Shown: one piece after another, positions 53,368-63,026 of the stretch
Layout: every line of letters begins with the position of its first letter
How positions within the stretch are numbered: the first letter of the stretch is position 1
NCBI GenBank assembly: GCA_044375625.1
Contig: JBILMH010000002.1
Coordinates: 1-64,000, forward strand
Source: CAISOG01 sp044375625
GTDB taxonomy: Bacteria > Pseudomonadota > Alphaproteobacteria > CAISOG01
Length of the DNA stretch: 64,000 nucleotides
Direction of reading: 5' to 3'
Translations under genes and position numbers: made by a program
Notes under the pieces: model-generated
Database searches by the model: none
Seen by the model: the letters and a program-made list of their open reading frames with translations, nothing else
What the model was told of the DNA's origin: nothing

Positions 53368-54120
53368 ATGCATTATCCACAATTTTGTCAAAAAGCTAGT
53401 GGCGAATTTTGCCATCCCACCGCGACGGTTTTCGTCATCGCCTTGCTGACCACCCTGTTCTGCCTGTTGTCGATACAATGGCTGGATCTGCCCCTGACCC
53501 TGTGGATGGCGCAACAGAAAGAAAATCTCCCTGTTTTGCAGTCGTTTTTTAAGTTTGTCACCATGTTTGGTAAGGGTGTCGCCCTGATTGCACCCGCCCT
53601 GGCGATGGTTTTGGTGCTATGGTGGCTAGATCGCCGCGCCCATCAGCCATTGGCTAAGGGCATCAACAAATTTTTATCAGAGAAAAAATTGTTGGATGAA
53701 AAGCGCCGCAAATTGTGGTTGCGCTGGAGCGTGCTGTTTTTGGCAGCCATGGTTGTTTCAGGCATTTTGGTCAATGTGCTGAAATTTCTTATCGGACGGC
53801 CGCGGCCTGAATTGTGGTTTAGCCAGGGATCTTATGGCTTTGACCCGCTTGCGCTGCATCACGCCTGGCACTCCCTGCCCTCTGGCCACTCCACCACGGC
53901 GGGGGCGTTGGCGGTTTTTGTTTGGCAGGCTGGGGGAATATGGCGTTATGCCGCCCTGCTCTACGCCCTGCTGATTGCCGCCAGCCGCCTGGTGCTGTTG
54001 CAACATTATCTGGCCGATGTGGTGGCGGGGTTGGTTTTTGGTGCGTTGGTCAGCTGGCTGCTGCTGCGGCGTTATCGCCCTGCCCCATCTTTATCGCCTA
54101 ACATCCCATCAAAGTCTTAG
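53368..54120 (+). CDS. PAP2-family membrane phosphatase
   Basis: 250 residues with about five membrane segments. The three phosphatase motifs are present: KFLIGRPRP (K-x6-RP), SLPSGHSTTAG (PSGH), and SRLVLLQHYLADVVAG (SR-x5-H-x3-D). These enzymes remove phosphate from lipid phosphates such as undecaprenyl pyrophosphate or phosphatidylglycerol phosphate, or lipid A. The gene lies 4 bp before lptF, which supports an envelope lipid role. The start overlaps the region of the nuoC promoter. Confidence 0.85.
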   Translation: MHYPQFCQKASGEFCHPTATVFVIALLTTLFCLLSIQWLDLPLTLWMAQQKENLPVLQSFFKFVTMFGKGVALIAPALAMVLVLWWLDRRAHQPLAKGINKFLSEKKLLDEKRRKLWLRWSVLFLAAMVVSGILVNVLKFLIGRPRPELWFSQGSYGFDPLALHHAWHSLPSGHSTTAGALAVFVWQAGGIWRYAALLYALLIAASRLVLLQHYLADVVAGLVFGALVSWLLLRRYRPAPSLSPNIPSKS

Positions 54121-54124
54121 CGGT

Positions 54125-55288
54125 ATGTTCCTGCAAACAGCCGAAACCCATTACAACCGCTATATCCTTAGGCAGCTTTGGAAAACAGGCGCAATGGTGC
54201 TGATTAGCCTGTTCATGGTGCTGTGGTTCAGCCAGTCACTTCGTTTTATTGAATTGGTGGTCAATCGCGGCCTACCATTTTACATGGTTTTGGTGCTGTC
54301 ACTGCAATGGTTGCCCAGCCTGTTGGTCATCCTGTTGCCGGTCAGTCAGATGATCACGCTGCTGCTGGTAATGCAGCGGATGATTGCCGATCACGAATGG
54401 GTAGTTTGGAATGCGGTGGGAACCCCACCCCGCACCCTGCTGCGCCCTTTTTTGCTATTTGGCATGGCGGGCACCATCGTACTGGGACTATCCAACCTGT
54501 ATCTGTTGCCTGTCAGCTACAACAGTTTTCGCGATTACCAAGATCGCCTGCGCGATAGTGTCCTAAGCCTGCAAGAGGGGACGTTTACCAACGCCCTGCC
54601 CAACATCACCGTTTTCGTCCGCCAACAAAATGGCAGCAGCAAATTTAATGGCCTGTTGATCCAGGATACCCGCAGCAGGCAGGAAACCGACACCATTTAT
54701 GCCAGCAGTGGTGAGCTGTTGCGCACGTCAGAGGGGGTCATCCTGCGCATTTTCAATGGAACACGACAAAGCCTGAACCTGACCACCAAAGAGCTGTCGC
54801 TGCTATCCTTTGCGGAATATCAGCTGAATCTCAGCGCGACCCTGGGTGGGTCTGGCAACAATACGGGCGGACGCAACTCGGACGCTAAGGGGTTATCAAC
54901 CCTTAGCCTGCTGCGTGCCAACGACGCTGGCATCAAACCTAGCCAGCTGCGTTCCTATCGCGCTGAGGCGCATCAGCGCATTATCGGCAGCTTTTTTCCG
55001 CTGTGCCTAACCCTGTTGATGTATTTTGGTCTGACCCAGGATTTGCGCACCCGCCACAACCGCACCCGAATTTTGCTGCGTGTCTGTGTAATCGGGGGGG
55101 TGTTTATGGTTATTGGCTATGGATTAAACGCCCTGAATGTTCGTGACAATCGATTCATCTGGATTTCCTATGGATTGGTCATCGGCACGCTATACGCCTG
55201 TTACCGATGGGGAAAAATCAGAATTGCTGCCCGCAGTTTCAAAATAGGGTACAACCCGTCATCATCCTTTCACCATGGGCACCCCTGA
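54125..55288 (+). CDS. lptF: LPS export permease LptF
   Basis: 387 residues from ATG 54125. YjgP/YjgQ family: membrane segments near 25-45 and 60-85, a periplasmic beta-jellyroll domain (about 120-280), then three segments near 290-375. The beginning HYNRYILRQLWKTGAMVLIS is typical. It forms the LptB2FG ABC complex lifting LPS out of the inner membrane. Its stop overlaps the lptG start by one base (TGATG). lptB is not in the window. Confidence 0.93.
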   Translation: MFLQTAETHYNRYILRQLWKTGAMVLISLFMVLWFSQSLRFIELVVNRGLPFYMVLVLSLQWLPSLLVILLPVSQMITLLLVMQRMIADHEWVVWNAVGTPPRTLLRPFLLFGMAGTIVLGLSNLYLLPVSYNSFRDYQDRLRDSVLSLQEGTFTNALPNITVFVRQQNGSSKFNGLLIQDTRSRQETDTIYASSGELLRTSEGVILRIFNGTRQSLNLTTKELSLLSFAEYQLNLSATLGGSGNNTGGRNSDAKGLSTLSLLRANDAGIKPSQLRSYRAEAHQRIIGSFFPLCLTLLMYFGLTQDLRTRHNRTRILLRVCVIGGVFMVIGYGLNALNVRDNRFIWISYGLVIGTLYACYRWGKIRIAARSFKIGYNPSSSFHHGHP

Positions 55289-56406
55289 TGCTGCTGCACC
55301 GCTATATCCTGGGACAGTTTGCCCGTAGCCTGCTAACCATGCTGGCGCTGATGGCTATCATCATTTTTCTGCTGGATTATTTAGAGCAAGCCCGCCGCTT
55401 TAGTGAGCGCGGATTGGATCTATCGGTGCTGTTAAAAATCATCTGGTTGCGTATGCCGCGGCTGTTGGGGCAAACCCTGCCCTTTATCTTGTTGTTCGCG
55501 GCCATTTTGGCCAGCCACCGTCTTAACCGCGGCCGTGAGCTGCTGATAGCCAGGCTAAGCGGCCTATCGCTGTTTCATTTGATGGCGGGCTTGGTTATTG
55601 CAACTGGTCTGCTGGGTGTGACCAAAATTCTGCTGCTGGATCCCTTAGCCAACTACAGTTTTGGCCGTTATGAACGGCTGGAGGGCAGATTGCTGAATCG
55701 GCCGATCAATGTTAGCGGCCTGGGCGAAAATGGCCTATGGCTTAGTCAATCGCGTTTTAAGCCCGAAAGCACCGAAATCGACGGTTATGACATTATGCAG
55801 GTGCAACAGTTTCAGGATCGGCCGCTAAAGCTGCGTCAAGTGATGATTTTGCAGTTTGATAGCCAAGATCGCCTGCTATCCCGCCTTAATGCCGCCGAAG
55901 CCGTCCCGCAGGAGGATCGTACTTGGATACTGGTGGATGTAACCCAATATGACTTGGCCAACCCCGATGCGCCGCCTGTGCCCGTCACCATATCCTCCAT
56001 GACCTATGCCAGCGCGCTTAGCGGCGATAGCATTCGCCAACGGGTAGAGTCGCCCGAACGATTAACAGTATGGCAGCTGCCCCGCCTAATCCGCACCCTG
56101 GAGCAAACAGGCTTTGCCACCCGCGTTCATCGCCTGTATTGGCAAAGCCTACTGGCCTATCCCGTCCTGCTTATGACCATGTTGGTGATTGGCATAACGG
56201 TGGGGCAGCATGGGGGGCCGCGCACCCAACAGCAGCTTTGGCAGGCTGTCGTCGGCGCCACCATCGCCTTTGGCTTTTATGGGTTAACTCAGGTTTTTCA
56301 GGCGCTGGCCACCGGCGATCGCATCCCCGTCATGGTTGGGGCATGGGCACCCGCCCTGATGATGCTGTCGGCCAGCTTAGCCTTTTTGTTGCATCGGGGC
56401 GAATAA
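55288..56406 (+). CDS. lptG: LPS export permease LptG
   Basis: 372 residues. Same fold as LptF: LLHRYILGQFARSLLTMLAL at the start, coupling-loop region near GRELLIARLSGLSLFHLM, periplasmic domain about 120-270, and the three last segments ending in WAPALMMLSASLAFLLHRG. It pairs with LptF. Starts within the lptF stop codon, so translation is coupled. lptD follows after 18 bp. Confidence 0.93.
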   Translation: MLLHRYILGQFARSLLTMLALMAIIIFLLDYLEQARRFSERGLDLSVLLKIIWLRMPRLLGQTLPFILLFAAILASHRLNRGRELLIARLSGLSLFHLMAGLVIATGLLGVTKILLLDPLANYSFGRYERLEGRLLNRPINVSGLGENGLWLSQSRFKPESTEIDGYDIMQVQQFQDRPLKLRQVMILQFDSQDRLLSRLNAAEAVPQEDRTWILVDVTQYDLANPDAPPVPVTISSMTYASALSGDSIRQRVESPERLTVWQLPRLIRTLEQTGFATRVHRLYWQSLLAYPVLLMTMLVIGITVGQHGGPRTQQQLWQAVVGATIAFGFYGLTQVFQALATGDRIPVMVGAWAPALMMLSASLAFLLHRGE

Positions 56407-56424
56407 CAGGCGAAAACAGTCTTC

Positions 56425-58671
56425 ATGCTTGCTCACGCTTTACCCCCTACGATACGGCGCCTTATCCTGCTGTCAGCCTGCCTGCTGATGGCCAGCGGCC
56501 TGCTGCACAGCAGTTTTGCCAACCCTGTTGATGCCCCTGCTACAGCGGGCACCAATGCGGGCAAGGATTTGCACAAGGATTTGCAGCGGCAGGCGTTGTT
56601 GGCCGCCGACCAACTGACCTATGACCAGCAGAACAAAAAAATCGTGGCGGAAGGCGGGGTGGAAATCGAGCGTGATGGGCGGGTGTTGCAGGCGGATCGC
56701 GTTAGCTATGACCAAACCAACCGCGTCTTAACCGCCGAAGGCCATGTCAAATTGATTGATGTTAGTGGCGATGTGGCATTTGCCGACAAAATGGTGATGG
56801 ATGACCAGTTCCGTGAGGGCTTTGCTGAGGAAGTTCGCCTGTTGTTGGCCGACAATTCCCGCATGGCCGCCCGCCGCGCCGATCGCAGCGATGGCAATCT
56901 CAGCAATTTGCATCGCGTGACTTTTTCGCCCTGCAAGGTTTGTGAGGATCCCAACCAGGCACCCTTTTGGCAGCTTAAGGCGGATCGCGTTACCCATAAC
57001 CAACAGGACAAAATGTTGGTTTACCATGATGTTCGCCTGGAATTTTACGGGCTTCCCGTGTTCTATAGCCCCTATTTTTCCTATCCCGACCCCAGTGTTA
57101 AGAAAAAATCAGGGCTGTTAAGCCCATCCTATCTAAAATCCAGTCAAAACGGTAACGGGTTCAGCATCCCCTATTTCTGGAATATCGCACCAGAACGCGA
57201 CCTAACCCTGCAACCTGTTGTCTATGACAAGGCGGGCAATTTGCTGAAACTGCAATACCGTAAACGCTTTCGGCGCGGCATTGTGGATGTGCAGGGCAGC
57301 GGTGGTTATCTGGATCGCGTGCTTGATGACGGCCAAACCTCGAATACTGGGCGTGGCCATATTAAGGCAATGGGGCGCTATGATTACGATGAAAACTGGC
57401 GCTTTGGCGCCGATATTCAAAAGGCGTCCGATAGATCCTACATGACCCGCTATGATATTGATAAAAACCTACTGCTGCAAAACCGATTGTATGCAGAGGG
57501 CTTTTATGGGCGTGATTATGCCAATGTGTCGCTGTACAAATTTGATGACTTGCGGCAATCGGTGGATCCAGAACTTTCGCCAAGGGCGCTGCCCGTCGCC
57601 TCCTACGAACATTATTCCCCCCGTTTGGGCGGCGGCAGTCTCTTGAGCAACAGTTATCTAAAATGGACGCCCAGCACCGCCATTTTGCAACGGGATGTAG
57701 GCGTCAATACCCAACGATTATCCAGTAAGGCGGAATGGGTTATCCCAGAGCTGATTGCCAATAACGGCACGCGGTTGCGCCTAAACGCCCTTATCCAATC
57801 TGACCTTTATAAGGTGCAGGAGCCCAACACCACCAACGGATCGCGCGATATTGGCCGCCTTGTCCCGATTGCCAGCGCTAAGCTGGATCGCCCCCTGGTT
57901 TCGCCTGGCCAAGATTTCACCCAAACCATCAACCCGTTGGTGCAGGTGACCGCTACCCCCAACACCAAAGCCAACAGCAAAAAAATTCCTAATGAGGATA
58001 GCCAATCGTTTGAATTGGATGAAACCAACCTGCTCAGCACCAACCGCTTTCCTGGCCTGGATCGCCTGTCAACGGGCAATCGTGTTGATTATGGTGTTAG
58101 CCATGAAATAAAAAATCGTCGGGATCAGCATATTCGCACCTTTGTTGGCCAAAGCTTTGAACCGAACGCGAAAGATGTTTACGGTGTTGATACGGGGGCG
58201 GGGCAATCGCTGTCCGATGTGGTAGGCGGTACCACCATTGGCCTTTCCAAAAATACTGAGGTGGCCTATCGATTCCGCCGTGACAGCGAATCCCTTAAAT
58301 CCCGTCGGGATGAGGTTGGTTTTACCACTCAAATTAAGCCTGTTACCCTGAGCGCCAGCTATGTTGCACTGAACCCAAAATCGGCGACTAACACCAATCT
58401 TATCCCGCAAGAACAGGTGATTGGCAGCGTTGGCGTGAACCTAGGCGATGGGTGGAACCTGACCACCAGCAGCTCTCGCGATTTGCGGACTGGGCAGACT
58501 CGCAATTTCGGTGGCGCGTTGACCTATGGCAACGAATGTACCAACCTGTCCGCCACCTTTACCCATGATTTTACCTCTAATTCCGTGGACAACAAGCCAG
58601 GAACCAGCCTGCTGTTACAGCTGAATCTAAAGTATTTAGGCGATGTTGGGGATAGCAACCTTTCCTTCTAA
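56425..58671 (+). CDS. lptD: LPS assembly outer membrane protein LptD
   Basis: 748 residues. A signal peptide (about 1-32) precedes the N-terminal OstA jellyroll (LTYDQQNKKIVAEGGVEIE, VSYDQTNRVLTAEGHVKL) and the large beta-barrel (from about 230). The Cys pair SPCKVCED is present; the C-terminal pair is reduced to one Cys (NECTNLS). It inserts LPS in the outer leaflet with LptE, which is not in the window. It is coded between lptG and surA in a rightward operon. Confidence 0.92.
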   Translation: MLAHALPPTIRRLILLSACLLMASGLLHSSFANPVDAPATAGTNAGKDLHKDLQRQALLAADQLTYDQQNKKIVAEGGVEIERDGRVLQADRVSYDQTNRVLTAEGHVKLIDVSGDVAFADKMVMDDQFREGFAEEVRLLLADNSRMAARRADRSDGNLSNLHRVTFSPCKVCEDPNQAPFWQLKADRVTHNQQDKMLVYHDVRLEFYGLPVFYSPYFSYPDPSVKKKSGLLSPSYLKSSQNGNGFSIPYFWNIAPERDLTLQPVVYDKAGNLLKLQYRKRFRRGIVDVQGSGGYLDRVLDDGQTSNTGRGHIKAMGRYDYDENWRFGADIQKASDRSYMTRYDIDKNLLLQNRLYAEGFYGRDYANVSLYKFDDLRQSVDPELSPRALPVASYEHYSPRLGGGSLLSNSYLKWTPSTAILQRDVGVNTQRLSSKAEWVIPELIANNGTRLRLNALIQSDLYKVQEPNTTNGSRDIGRLVPIASAKLDRPLVSPGQDFTQTINPLVQVTATPNTKANSKKIPNEDSQSFELDETNLLSTNRFPGLDRLSTGNRVDYGVSHEIKNRRDQHIRTFVGQSFEPNAKDVYGVDTGAGQSLSDVVGGTTIGLSKNTEVAYRFRRDSESLKSRRDEVGFTTQIKPVTLSASYVALNPKSATNTNLIPQEQVIGSVGVNLGDGWNLTTSSSRDLRTGQTRNFGGALTYGNECTNLSATFTHDFTSNSVDNKPGTSLLLQLNLKYLGDVGDSNLSF

Positions 58672-58743
58672 AGGCTGCTAGCCAAATTTCGTGGGATAGC
58701 ATAACCTGCACCATCATTAGCAACATTTGAATTTGGATAACCT

Positions 58744-60099
58744 ATGCGTATCGGTCGTTTCGTTCTTTTATCATTAAGCCTGCTGCTGACAGTCTATGCC
58801 CACAACCCTGTGCATGCGGAAACAGCGGCCAAACCAAAGCCAAAACCCGCAAGCCAACCAGCGGCTGCTACTGCTGCTGCCCCTACCCCTACCCCTACTG
58901 TATCCAAACCACCGTTGCAGGATGGCCAATATATCGTGGCCACGGTCAACAAAAAGCCGATTACCCGCTTTGATTGGGAACAGCGGATTCGGGTTGCCCT
59001 GGTCATGGCCGATATGCAGCCAACCGCCGCCAACAGTGAGCAGGTCGCCCTGCCCGTGTTGCGCAATTTGGTTGATGAGCAGGTGAAGTTGCAGGAGGCG
59101 GAAAGGCTGAATTTGTCGGTAAAACCTGAAGAAATCGACAATGTCTATGCCAGCATTGAGCAAAATAACAAAATGGCCAAGGGCGGGATGAAGCAGATGC
59201 TGAAGAAGCTGCAGGTTTCCGAAGCCGCCTATGACAATGAAATTCGTGCTAGCCTGTTGTGGCGCAAGGTGATTCAACGCGCGCTGATTCCCGAAATGCA
59301 AGTTTCGGGGGATGAGGTGATGCGCGCCCGCCAACGCAAGCTGGCGGTGATGGATAGGCCAGAATATCGCCTGGCCGAAATCGTCCTGAACAGTGAGGAT
59401 CCCTCCACCCGGGATCGGGTGATTGAATCGGCCAAGGGGTTGATGCAGGCCTTGGCCGCGGGTGCCGATTTTTACAAACTGGCCAAACAGTTTTCCAGCA
59501 GCCCATCGGCGGCGGAGGGCGGCAATCTGGGGCTGATTCCCGAATCCTTGCTGGCGGAGGATCAGCGGCAATTGTTCAAAAATCAGGGTGCTGGCCGTGT
59601 GTTAACCCTGGAACGCAACGACGAAATTGTTATCTATTGGTTGCAGGAGGTTCGGCAACCCAATCAAACCTACAATAAATCTATCCAGTTGAATGTTAAG
59701 CAAATTTTGTTGCCCGCTGACGGTGATTTGGCGATGGCACAGGCCACCCAACAAAGTCTGGCGAACACCGATTGTGGGCAGCTAACGACGCAGCTGGAAA
59801 GCCAGGTTCCTGGTGGGCGTGTGCTGGAGCTAAGTGACGCCAAGCTAAGCGATTTTTCCCGATCATTGGCCGCTGAGCTGGCGTCTATGCCCGTTGGTGG
59901 CGTAACCACGCCGATTAAGGCGGATAGCGGCTATACCATGTTAAAACTCTGCCAACTCAACCTGGATGGGGTTGCGGGTCTGGGCACCAAGGAATTGACG
60001 GATGGCTTGCGCCAGGAAAAAATTCTTCAGTCCGCCGCCCAATATCTACGCACCCTTAAGCGCAGCGCGCGTATCGAAATTAAGGTGACCTCCTATTAG
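58744..60099 (+). CDS. surA: periplasmic chaperone / peptidyl-prolyl isomerase SurA-like
   Basis: 451 residues. Signal peptide (about 1-25), a Lys/Pro/Ala-rich linker, then the N-terminal chaperone helices (RFDWEQRIRVALVMADMQP, AERLNLSVKPEEIDN). A parvulin domain follows (EYRLAEIVLNSEDPSTRDRV, FSSSPSAAEGGNLGLIPES), then a second, weaker parvulin-like part. It escorts outer membrane proteins such as LptD, whose gene lies directly upstream. The gap of 72 bp may carry a secondary promoter. Confidence 0.88.
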   Translation: MRIGRFVLLSLSLLLTVYAHNPVHAETAAKPKPKPASQPAAATAAAPTPTPTVSKPPLQDGQYIVATVNKKPITRFDWEQRIRVALVMADMQPTAANSEQVALPVLRNLVDEQVKLQEAERLNLSVKPEEIDNVYASIEQNNKMAKGGMKQMLKKLQVSEAAYDNEIRASLLWRKVIQRALIPEMQVSGDEVMRARQRKLAVMDRPEYRLAEIVLNSEDPSTRDRVIESAKGLMQALAAGADFYKLAKQFSSSPSAAEGGNLGLIPESLLAEDQRQLFKNQGAGRVLTLERNDEIVIYWLQEVRQPNQTYNKSIQLNVKQILLPADGDLAMAQATQQSLANTDCGQLTTQLESQVPGGRVLELSDAKLSDFSRSLAAELASMPVGGVTTPIKADSGYTMLKLCQLNLDGVAGLGTKELTDGLRQEKILQSAAQYLRTLKRSARIEIKVTSY

Positions 60100-60114
60100 G
60101 GGGAGGCTTTTTCT

Positions 60115-60963
60115 ATGCCCCCCACCCTGCCCCCTGAATCGCCCCCAGCTCTGCCCACCGTCGCGGCCATCATCCGCCAACATGGCCTGAGCGCCAACAA
60201 AAGCTTGGGGCAACATTTTCTGCTGAACCCCAGCCTGCTGGAAAAAATCGTTACCGTGGCGGGCATTCCGCCGCAGGCGCAGGTGGTGGAAATTGGCCCT
60301 GGCCCTGGGGGGCTAACCCAGGCGCTGTTAAAACTGCTGCCCAACCCCGTGTTGGCGATAGAGCGGGATCAGCGGCTGATTCCTGTGTTGGAACAGTTGA
60401 GGGTCGCCTATCCCGCCCGTTTTTCCTTTCGCCTGACCGACGCCATGACCCTGAACTTGGCCGAATGGGCGGGGGAAGGCTTGGATCCGCTTTGGATAGT
60501 CGGCAACCTGCCCTATAATGTGGGAACCGCCATGTTGGCACACTGGTTAACCCCACCCCTGCTGCTGGCTGGCGCGGTGGTAATGCTGCAGAAGGAGGTG
60601 GCGGAGCGGATGGGCGCAACCCCTGGCGATGCTGGCTATGGCCGCCTTAGTTTGCTGACCCAGGCGGTGGTGGGCGTGGAAAAGCTGATGGATCTCAGCC
60701 CGCAAGCCTTTACCCCGCCGCCCAAAGTTCATTCACGCTTGATACGGCTGATTCCCCATGCGTCGCCGCCATCGCCCGACCTGTTTGCCTGCCTGGCGCG
60801 CCTAACCGCCATGGCGTTTCAACAGCGCCGCAAAAAGCTGAAAAGCACGCTGGCCAGCTATCTTTCCGCTATGGAGGCACTGGGGATAAATCCCGACCGC
60901 CGCCCTGAGGAGCTATCGTTGGCAGAATTTTTGGCGCTGGCACAAAAGATAAGTCAAGAATAA
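60115..60963 (+). CDS. rsmA: 16S rRNA dimethyladenosine transferase RsmA (KsgA)
   Basis: 282 residues. KsgA signature: KSLGQHFLLNPSLLEKIV, motif I VVEIGPGPGGLTQALL, motif IV NLPYNVGT, and VMLQKEVAERM, FTPPPKVHS. It dimethylates the two adjacent adenosines near the 3' end of 16S rRNA. It follows surA directly (15 bp). In many proteobacteria pdxA lies between them; here pdxA is absent. Confidence 0.96.
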   Translation: MPPTLPPESPPALPTVAAIIRQHGLSANKSLGQHFLLNPSLLEKIVTVAGIPPQAQVVEIGPGPGGLTQALLKLLPNPVLAIERDQRLIPVLEQLRVAYPARFSFRLTDAMTLNLAEWAGEGLDPLWIVGNLPYNVGTAMLAHWLTPPLLLAGAVVMLQKEVAERMGATPGDAGYGRLSLLTQAVVGVEKLMDLSPQAFTPPPKVHSRLIRLIPHASPPSPDLFACLARLTAMAFQQRRKKLKSTLASYLSAMEALGINPDRRPEELSLAEFLALAQKISQE

Positions 60964-61009
60964 ACTGGCAAAAAGCCAGTCGATGCCGATACCGTTAGCA
61001 AGCCGCCAT

Positions 61010-61687
61010 CTATAACGACTGCAGCACCACCTGATCCAACAGCTCCGCCACATGGGTGCGAACCATCAGGTCATTGGGGCGACATGCCTGCAACCCCAGG
61101 GCATCATCGGTTGCAATTTTATAGGCCAGGGCGGTGCTTTCCGCGATGGTGCGATTGACGATGATATAGTCATATTCGTTGTAAAAAGCGATTTCGCCAT
61201 AGGCATTTTGAATGCGCCGCTGATTTTCCAGGGCATCGGTGCGCGGACGTGCCGCCAGCCGATCCCACAATTCCTGCATGGTGACGGGAAGTAAGAAAAT
61301 TGCGGTTAAATAGTTGGTTAACTCTGGCCGCTTTTTAATCTGACGCATGCCCAGCGATTCGATGACCAACAGAACTTTTTGGCCAGACTCCAACTGCTGC
61401 AAAATATAATCGGCGGGGGTGCCATAGTGGTTGTCATGAATTTGGGTATGTTCCAACAGCTGGCCATCGGCCAAACGGCGGTCAAATTCCTGTTGACTGA
61501 TAAAGAAATAGTCCCGCCCATCAATCTCACCAGGCCGCTGTTTACGGGTGGTGACGGAGATAGAACGATGCAAGGTGGGATCCAGGCGCAACAGCTCGCC
61601 CGCTATTGTGGTTTTTCCACCGCCTGACGGGGCGGACAGAATAACCAACTTACCACCTTTGGGGGAACCATTATCTGGCACAGGCAT
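61010..61687 (-). CDS. gmk: guanylate kinase
   Basis: 225 residues. P-loop SAPSGGGKTTIAGELL, GMP-binding STTRKQRPGEIDGRDYFF-like region (SVTTRKQRPGEIDG), and RTNA-like LENQRRIQNAYGEIAFYNEYDYIIVN. It phosphorylates GMP. The C-terminal tail VLQSL is short. It lies 148 bp after mltG on the same strand; the gene yicC, which often stands between them in alphaproteobacteria, is missing. Confidence 0.96.
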   Translation of the reverse strand: MPVPDNGSPKGGKLVILSAPSGGGKTTIAGELLRLDPTLHRSISVTTRKQRPGEIDGRDYFFISQQEFDRRLADGQLLEHTQIHDNHYGTPADYILQQLESGQKVLLVIESLGMRQIKKRPELTNYLTAIFLLPVTMQELWDRLAARPRTDALENQRRIQNAYGEIAFYNEYDYIIVNRTIAESTALAYKIATDDALGLQACRPNDLMVRTHVAELLDQVVLQSL

Positions 61688-61835
61688 CGGCCTTTATGAA
61701 AGAGTGGGGTGATGAAAGGGCAAACCCTGGCGGACACAGGCTAAGTGACCTTAGGATACTATGGCTTATGCGACTTTTTAGGGTTTTAGGCAAGAAAAAG
61801 TTATCCTTAAGGGTTTAATGGATTAGCTTCATCGG

Positions 61836-62927
61836 TCAGTTCTGGGGGGATACCGCCCCCTCCTCCGCCTTGCGGCTTTCGTTCGCCCCTTTGCTTTTGC
61901 GCCAGGCCGCGACATTGGTCAAATGATCCTCATAGCTGTTGGCAAAGACATGCCCACCCTTGCCATCGGCCACAAAAAACAATTCATTTCCCAATTGCGC
62001 CTGCGCCACCGCCCACAGCGATGCACGGCCAGGGTTGCCAATCGGCGTGGGCGGCAAACCGTTAATGTGATAAGTGTTAAAGGGATGCTCAATAGCCAGA
62101 TCCGATCGGGTCAGGGGTCTATCCATCGGCAATCCATCGCCAACCGCATAGGCCACGGTGGGATCCGCCTGCAACGGCATGTTGCGCACCAGCCGGTTCA
62201 GATACACCGCCGCCACCCGCGCCCGTTCCTCAGGCTGGGGGGTTTCCGCCTCAACAATGCTGGCCAAAATGACCAAATCCTTGGCGTTACGCAGGGGCAA
62301 TCCCTCGCGCCGTGCTGCCCAAATGGCCTGCACCACTTGCGCCATATCTTTTTGCATGCGGGCAACCAACGCTGGCCGCTTTTCGCCGCGCCGAAAGGCA
62401 TAGCTTTCGGGCAACAGCGTACCCTCCGCGGGCGCAATCGCCACCTCCCCCGTCAATCCCTCCGCCACCTCAAGCCGTTGCACCACCTGGCGGCTGGTAA
62501 AACCCTCAACCACCGTGAACAGCCGCTGATACACCCGCCCGTTGGCAATCGCATCGGCAATTTGGCGACCCGTCTGCCCCGTTTTGATCTGATATTCCCC
62601 CGCCTTAAAGCGTCGATGTTGGCCAAAAACCAGGCTGCTGGCCATAAAGGATGATTCGCTTTTGACCACACCTGCCTCGGTTAATTGCTTGGCAATCCCC
62701 CGCAGGCCTGTGCCAGGCGCTATAACGATCAACTGCTCCTCACCCATATACGGCACCCGCATATAGCCCAGTTGTAGCCCGAACCAGCCAAAGCCAGCCA
62801 TCCACAGCGCCATGCCCAGCAGCACCAGCACACCAAAGCGCCGCTGTTTGGATTTCAGCAATGCCGCACCCGCCTGGTTACTGGCTTGCGGAGCGGGAGA
62901 TTGCAACGTGCTATCGTTATCGGTCAT
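61836..62927 (-). CDS. mltG: endolytic murein transglycosylase MltG
   Basis: 363 residues from ATG 62927. One N-terminal membrane segment (about 30-55), a LysM-like domain, then the YceG catalytic domain: catalytic Glu in LASIVEAETPQPEERARVA, then VYLNRLVRNMPLQADPTVAYA and HPFNTYHINGLPPTPIGNPG. It cuts nascent glycan strands to terminate them. The extra N-terminal residues are Ala/Gln-rich. It is read divergently from recO. Confidence 0.94.
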   Translation of the reverse strand: MTDNDSTLQSPAPQASNQAGAALLKSKQRRFGVLVLLGMALWMAGFGWFGLQLGYMRVPYMGEEQLIVIAPGTGLRGIAKQLTEAGVVKSESSFMASSLVFGQHRRFKAGEYQIKTGQTGRQIADAIANGRVYQRLFTVVEGFTSRQVVQRLEVAEGLTGEVAIAPAEGTLLPESYAFRRGEKRPALVARMQKDMAQVVQAIWAARREGLPLRNAKDLVILASIVEAETPQPEERARVAAVYLNRLVRNMPLQADPTVAYAVGDGLPMDRPLTRSDLAIEHPFNTYHINGLPPTPIGNPGRASLWAVAQAQLGNELFFVADGKGGHVFANSYEDHLTNVAAWRKSKGANESRKAEEGAVSPQN

Positions 62928-63026
62928 CAATAGGGATTCCTTTGTTAGGACAAATTGTGCCAGAGTGGGCGGGGCGTATCAATAGCTAATAGATTAACAT
63001 GCGGGCTGAAAGGGTGCGGCGGGATT

